A DNA stretch of 64,000 nt from positions 10,976,001-11,040,000 of the forward strand of contig CALZFC010000005.1 of the NCBI GenBank assembly GCA_945643635.1, in the 5' to 3' direction. Origin of the DNA: Allodiplogaster sudhausi (lineage: Eukaryota > Nematoda > Chromadorea > Rhabditida > Diplogasteridae). Below the pieces are notes generated by a model. It ran no database searches. It was not told the DNA's origin and saw only the letters and a program-made list of their open reading frames with translations. Below are positions 58,101 to 64,000 of the stretch, piece by piece; position 1 is the stretch's first letter; each line of letters opens with the position of its first letter. The translations under genes were made by a program, and so were the position numbers.

Positions 58101-59929
58101 ATATCAGAAACAAATCTAATATTTACGTATACTCATATTTCCACATTTTTGGCCCAAAGTATTTTCTTTAATGGCTTTTCTCTTTTCATAAGTTTAAAAT
58201 TTCGCTTTCGCGTCACTCTCGTACTATGGCATTTATCACAGATATTGGTAAATTCCGGTAGTTACTTGGGCTGCCCATTACAAAAAAATTTATACAAATA
58301 CGTCCACACCGGTCCTCAATTGTTCCGGGAGAAAATCTCATATGGGGCGGGGAAAAGTCGCTGCGAACAAAAACAATGCCATAAGCACTAAATCTAATTT
58401 CCTTTTGCATGAAATTGTTTATTTGTTTATTTGATTTCGTTGATATGCATTTTCGAATTAGAATGGAGTCGAACGCTCTTCGTCCGCCTCCACAACAAAT
58501 ATCCAAACTTGTTCGCACGGTATCTTTCACCCAGCGTTCAGGGAAAAGAAGCTCCGAGTTTCCATGCTATATAACAAAAGTCCGTGAAAGCATACGTCAG
58601 AACAATTTGTTTTTAGTTCCGGGAAAGTGTCCGAACTTAATTGGGAATGAATGTTACTCCCTCCTCCATCTCCTGTTTCCCCTCCACCCCCCATTCTTTC
58701 TAGCTCTTCCATCTGACAATGCATCTTGCGCATCCTCTGCAGTGCTGTTCTTGAAAGTTGATTACGCTGCATAGGCGATCCATGACCGAGTCGCTCTTCT
58801 CCTTGTCGGCAGCCTCGAAGAGGCGCGCAATTTGCCGCCAGAAATTGCCCTGAAATGTGTTTATTGACGTGTCGCCGATTTACATATATCAGGAATTTAT
58901 GAATTTGAAATTCTATAATTTTTATATATAATGATTATTATTTTAAAACAATATTATTAATAATTGACAGAATGCTCGTGGATGCGGTCGTCGGTGATGT
59001 AGACTCTTAGCAGAATGAAAAGAGCGTCGAGGGAGGCCGTCTGCGTCGAAGGCGGGAGCGTCTTTTATAACGGCAACTCGAATGAAGTCATTTGCCTGTA
59101 TCAGATGCTCCGGAACATTTCAAGGATATTATTCTAAAGGTCGCATGTACCTGTCCTTCTTTGTATTTCGAAACCACATTTGCTTATGAAAGCTATTATC
59201 TTAATATGAATGCACAAATGTTAATTTTCTGATAGAAAATTCTCCTCCTTAATATGCAGCTGTGAGCATAAGGATGCTGCATTAATTTTCATATTAAAAT
59301 GTTGCAATTACTGAATTGTAATCAGTCGAAAGGGGAGAGTAGAATCTTAAGGCTCCTTATGCCGAGCTCCTCCTTAATAAAAGAGCGCAAGCCGCACCAG
59401 ATTGAACTTGTCCACGTTCTCAGGCAGAGAACATCCAATGACTAAGCGACTGTAGTACTCGAGCATGCGCTGCTCCTCCAGCCGCCAATTGAAGGACCTG
59501 AAAAACGCAAGGAAATAAAGAAGGTCAAATATAGTTGTAAAAAACGGTAAATAGTCGGGAAGATTTTTTTGTCCTTAACGAGTTATAGGTTATCAGCGAA
59601 CCTTTGTTCGGAGGCCGGAAGCGCGGCATAGTTGCCGATTAAATCGAAGTGGATGCTGAACAAAAAAACAAGTGATTATGTTTAATAATCCGAATTATTT
59701 CGTCTAAAAAGTATTATATTATATGAGGCTATTAAATTAACGATACTAAATATAATAGGATTTTTATTTAATTTCAAATCGGGAATAGAATTTTAAAAAT
59801 TCTTTATATTACTGGCACAGTTTTACGCATATATTTTTCGCGGAAAAAGCACGGGAATTTTTAGAAAAGCTGGCAGAACCTCTCCTGAGCAGGAGAAGCG
59901 AGAGAAGAGTCTTCCGCCGTGGAAGACAT

Positions 59930-60978
59930 CGAAGGAAGACGAAGTCGAGAAAGTAGAGAGAAGTGAGGAAACAGCAGCAGAGGATCGCTTTTAAAGGGCC
60001 GGAAGGATGCAGATGTGCACTTCGGAGGGTGGAAACAGATAGTTCTATGTACTTTTGACGCAACTATTGTGAAATCACGTATTGTCCTCGAGTTTTCCTG
60101 AGTTTATCAACCCGAAAACAAAGAAAACACGTGCAATTAGAAGAATTCCGTTATTAATTGAAGTATTGCCTATTAAATCTATGTTAATTCATCATTTTTC
60201 TTTGAAAGTTTAACTGGCCATGGGTGATTTGTCCTTATTTCGTAATGGCGAACATAAGTTCTTTTACACTCTTTTTTATTTCTAATTTATTTTTAATTAT
60301 AAATTCGATCAGATTTTATTCGGAAGGAAGTTTCCGTACTCCATTACTAATTTGAGAGTCATTTGATTTACATGATGTTCTCTTCAATCATTTTTCATGA
60401 ATTTTTATGCGTTGTTAATTATCATGAACCATTGCTTCATTAACTTGACGATCTCACATTTATTCTGGGACGAAGAGGTTCTTAGGAGGGAAGGAGTGAC
60501 AAATTAGGAAAAGCTGAAAAAGAGAACGAGAGAGAGAGAGAGAGAGAAACGTTATGTGTGGCAGATGAGCAGAAAATTGCATAAGAGCAACATGTGGTCT
60601 GAATAAATCATCAATATTTTATTCTCACTTTATTTTTTCAAGAATTTTTTTAAATATTCAAAATCAGATCTTCAATGAAGCCATCAAGTAAAAGATGAGA
60701 TTTGAATTCTTATCCTGATAGTGAGGTGAATTCTGTTATTCATGTTATCTGTTTATCACTAAACAAGTATCCACACATCTTCAATTCGTTGCTTTTTCTT
60801 ATCCACATTTCCAGGCCTTAGAAGGCCATTCAATTCTTACAATTCCAGACATTTCTTCGCATTTGTGTTTAAAAAAGAATGCGACCTATTTTATACATGC
60901 GCTCGTTTGTGTCGTAATAATAAAAGCGGAGGAGGAGAGGGAGAGAATAAGGGAGAGTTGAGAGGGTGCCGCATCCGC
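59930..60978. other. Intergenic, AT-rich
   Basis: About 1 kb between the start of the F-box pseudogene and the end of the small gene at 60979. It has a short GA run near 60530. It should contain the pseudogene's old promoter, but no TATA box stood out. Confidence 0.5.
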
Positions 60979-61333
60979 CTAGTTCGGGCCGAGGTAGCAC
61001 GACTGGTCGAGGCAGGGCTTCGTCACTGGCAGGTCTGCGAACAGAATAGTTTAGAAAGAGGGAAGAGAAGTCAGCAGGCCAAATCAGCAAACGAAAATAA
61101 TGACTTTTCAGGTAAATACGTGAGAGCGACTTGGGATTTGGGAGAGGAATTTGAGAGAATGGGGTGGGGGGAATAGGAAACGAACTCTGATTCTGCCCGT
61201 AGGCCGGAGCAGGCTGCGAGGATGCGGGGGCGGCGTCCCAGGCGTATCCCTCGGAGACGTAGTTCTTGCCACCGGTTCCGTAGTTTCCGGCGCCAGAGGC
61301 AGCGGGGGCAGCGAAGTAGGCGGACTTGTCCAT
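60979..61333 (-). CDS. Small Ala/Tyr/Pro-rich protein, unrecognised
   Basis: Two exons, 61186-61333 and 60979-61034, join in phase 1 to about 67 residues: MDKSAYFAAPAASGAGNYG at the start, a middle YAWDAAPASSQPAPAYGQ, and a terminal NLPVTKPCLDQSCYLGPN with two cysteines. The start was chosen at MDKS because an earlier in-frame start adds an unrelated hydrophobic stretch. There is no signal peptide or known domain. The composition resembles small low-complexity nematode proteins. An intermediate exon inside the 151-nt intron is not excluded. Same strand as the F-box pseudogene. Confidence 0.5.
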
Positions 61334-64000
61334 TTCAGAGGCACAGAGGAGTCGACCTACCAGCAGGGAATGGAGCAAGGAATGATGGAAATAGCTGGTC
61401 TCTGAGCTCTTTTATATCGAATATTGGCCGAAGATTTGCATCATGATTGCATTTTAATGTAATTACGTGCGTGCATGAAAAGGAAATTCTGAAAAGTGCA
61501 ACTAAATTAAAAAAAAAAACATATCTACTATGTATATGTACATATGTAATATGGATGCAAATTACATTACATTTCTAATTTAGCACTCCAAAGTCTTCGA
61601 ATACAAGAACATTATTAAATGCAGATGCAATATGGGAAGTTGATGAGTCGACTCTGCCATTTCTGCTCTCACTCCGCTCATCTCCTTCGGCTTCAGTTGG
61701 TCGGCTCCTTGAAATATCCTACACGACGAAAGAATTTTGTTTTGTGCTTATGAGAATCTATGAAGGACGATATCGCATGCACCGCATGTGATATCTATTT
61801 TTCTTAAATTTTAAGGGACTGTGCTGTAGTAAAATGGACTTACCATTGCTTTAAAATGTAATGCGCACTTTTCCCTTCACAGAAATGCACTTATAATTGA
61901 ACTCGGAAACACCTGTACTATTAAATGGGAAACACTTCTTCTGCCGAGTTGAGACATTTTAAGGACAACGCTCGGGGAATGAAGCTATCAATTCGCACTG
62001 ATACACCGCTTCTCTTCTGAGCTGCCGCCGTCTCCCGCTCCTTTTCTCTGCCTCTCTTCTACTTCTCGTGCTCTCTTCTGAAGCTTCTTCCCGTCCTCCG
62101 CTCCCTCCCAAGTGGTAGTCTTTAAATGACTCCGCGAGTGTGACTTGGAAGGCCAACAACCGCGACCACCTCGATTGCATCTACAGCGAACCACTGACTC
62201 ATAATGATTCTATCACATGCCCGAATGGCTTCGTTGGGGATTCTTTATGTGCACTCATTTTCATTTGTAACCAAACCTTTCAATCTTTGTTTCTGTAATA
62301 ACATGAGAATACAGAATTGACATTCGGTTACTATTTGCTATCAGATAATAGAGCAAGCGCAAATTTGCGCTAAATTTCTTTAATTTTCGGCGGTCATGTT
62401 GAATAATACCGCTTTCAAGGCAATGCTCGCGAAAGTTTAATCAAAATATGATTTAACTGGTCATTTCTCGGAAGCAGCGCAAGAACCATTACGGCAATAG
62501 TATGTACTCTGCTTAGGTTAGAAATTTATCTTTCTTAGTTTTTATAAGACTCCAATGCTGTTATTAATGCTCGACAAAATTAGAATCAGTATCAAACATA
62601 ATCTCATTTAAGGTGACTGATGTGAAACGGAATGGTTGCATCCAGGGAAACCTCCGAAAAGAGAGAATACATGTTGCATATGAGCAATGGATCGATCCAT
62701 ACCTGAACGCAAGCCTTTTTACTTGGCCGTATTTGAAATCCCATGGAAATCCTCAGATCAGGATTTGAAGCAGGCGGTCTTTGCCGTTAAAGAAAATGGC
62801 ATCTACAAGGAATTTTTTTCTTCGTTTCAACGCCCTATGCAAATGAGCGATACCTTCTAGTAAGTTTTTTGCCCTCTCAACGTTGCTGATTCAATTGCAA
62901 TAGTGAAAAGGTGCAATGGAAAGGACTACAGCTAGTTCATGAATTACTCGACTTTTGATTCTTGAGTAAAGTCTTAAAAAATTTGGAAAAAAATAATCGT
63001 TTCAGAAAAAGAGAGAAGAGTAGACCTCCACAACGACGACTACCGAAGGTGTATCGCAGATGAGCAGTTTTAGGCGCTTCTCACCCTGGCGGTTGTTTGG
63101 GTCTGGCCCCGAGCGTCGAATGGACCATAAGTAAATATATATTTCATGTTTTTTAAAGATGGGTCGAAGTGATTTTTGTGTCCTTTTTTGCTTGTGAAAG
63201 CTGCTTTCTAACCGTGCCCTTCCGGCAACGCCAACCACATGGCCGTTTGACGATGACGCCATTCGAATTACCGTTCTCATAAGTAGTTGCCAGTTGATTA
63301 ACCGGGGAACACACAATTTGGCATGGTTATTAGCAGATAGTCTCGGGCGAGAGTGAAGCAGAGAAGCAGAGAGAAAGCAAGGAATGAGAGTTGAGAGAAG
63401 AAAGAAGGATTGAGAGGGAGAGAGGGAGAGAAAGACAGAAAGGCGATAGAGAGAGGGAGTGCTAGAATAGGATGAGAGGGAAGAAAGAGTGATTTTTGGA
63501 TCTTTTATGCCGAGAACATAGAGCTATAGAACACAACTTATGGTAAGGGCTATCCATACATTGTAAACATAGAAAATAGGTATATGTCGAAACCCAAAGA
63601 GCGTATGTTGACAAAGCACCAATGTATAGAGAATAATCAAAATAAGAGACTTTTATAAAATATTTAAAAAAATTTGTAATTTTTGGACGAAAAAAGAGAT
63701 TCTCTGAATTTGTAGTCGACCTGCACATTCACTCCATCTAATCGATTTTTGTAAATATTTTTAAGCAAAAAAACATGTACATAGCGCACTTTCAGATGGC
63801 ATAAGTGACATTTGTGGTTAATCTTCCTTCCTCTACCCTCTAACTGCCTCTACTCTCTCTACCTCCTTCTCTCTATCTCGCTCTCTCTCTCTCTTCTCAC
63901 CCCTCCTGTTTATGTCCCCCTATACCTTCTCCTCTTAATCTCCCCTCTTCCATTGTCCATTTCCACTTTTCCATCTTCCTGTCTTAGATACTCTTCCATC
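61334..64000. other. Right-end region, no supported gene
   Basis: About 2.7 kb, mostly AT-rich, with GA-rich DNA at 63360-63480 and CT-rich DNA at 63830-63990. Open frames at 61959-62194 and 63002-63316 lack splice partners and recognisable motifs. Confidence 0.5.

Larger units (their letters stand above)
50573..59929 (-). pseudogene. F-box protein gene, right paralogue, interrupted by a transposon
   Basis: Nineteen exons in order: 59880-59929 (ATG), 59602-59655, 59398-59497, 58969-59095, 58766-58849, 57878-58027, 57702-57761, 57479-57579, 57235-57367, 56966-57072, 56673-56754, 56483-56566, 56165-56315, 55933-55999, 55746-55830, 55436-55581 (F-box, ITSFLSFEDLSSLRLSCR), 55140-55246 plus 51304-51406 (one exon split by the transposon), 50936-51102 and 50573-50714. 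The N-terminal 400 residues are helical (SLDALFILLRVYITDDRIHE, FLPDFCQSVLRRFSRMVES) and belong to no family I can name. Exon lengths and phases of the last seven exons match 392-2826. Damage: the transposon, one extra base in exon 4 near 59057, and one missing base in exon 12. Without the damage it would encode an SCF-type F-box protein. The frameshifts could also be assembly errors. Confidence 0.7.

Noticed and set aside
58213..58530. 105-codon ORF on the - strand
   Set aside because: Lies in an intron of the F-box pseudogene chain; composition is not gene-like and no motif was recognised.
1..64000. CRISPR array, operon or bacterial features
   Set aside because: Introns, splice sites and gene families are eukaryotic; the regular repeats are microsatellites and minisatellites without spacers.

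Overview
The window looks like nuclear DNA of a free-living or facultative nematode. The evidence is a transthyretin-like secreted protein, three 7-TM receptors of nematode chemoreceptor style, a sigma-like glutathione S-transferase, an F-box gene family, and genes cut into many short exons with TTTCAG-type acceptors. I cannot name the genus; the high intron density would suit a diplogastrid or rhabditid. Long (CT)n/(GA)n tracts are everywhere, and only exons chained by matching splice phase were accepted as genes.

Layout. The window is bounded by two inverted paralogues of one multi-exon F-box gene: a 5'-truncated + copy at 1-2826 and a - copy at 50573-59929. The left copy carries a huge KEDAVA-type coding minisatellite. 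The right copy is interrupted inside a coding exon by a 3.73 kb PIF/Harbinger-like transposon (51407-55136) and has two apparent 1-nt frameshifts, so it is called a pseudogene. Between them lie a transthyretin-like gene (5383-6228), receptor genes at 7503-12641, 18579-21537 and 26208-29848 (all -), a GDSL-type lipase/esterase (31665-34655, +), a small single-pass membrane protein (39717-40676, +), a GST without a visible first exon (41278-42688, -), and an unrecognised multi-exon gene (47664-50320, +). A small Ala/Pro/Tyr-rich gene (60979-61333, -) lies near the right end.

Mobile DNA: the transposon has 60-bp terminal inverted repeats, a convergent Myb/SANT-like gene and a DDE transposase with an in-frame stop. 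There are two hAT-like GC-rich MITEs (10410-10845; 42992-43393), two copies of a TTAA-flanked MITE inside receptor introns, and a roughly 0.5 kb MITE abutting a receptor splice acceptor. Several perfect or near-perfect hairpins occur in intergenic DNA.

The three receptors share exon phases and several exact exon lengths, so they are a dispersed gene family. The remaining genes (secreted TTL, secreted esterase, GST) are typical of environment-facing nematode gene clusters, but nothing indicates a joint pathway. All gene models are manual, from reading frames, splice-site phase and comparison within the window. Coordinates may be off by one or two bases at some exon edges.
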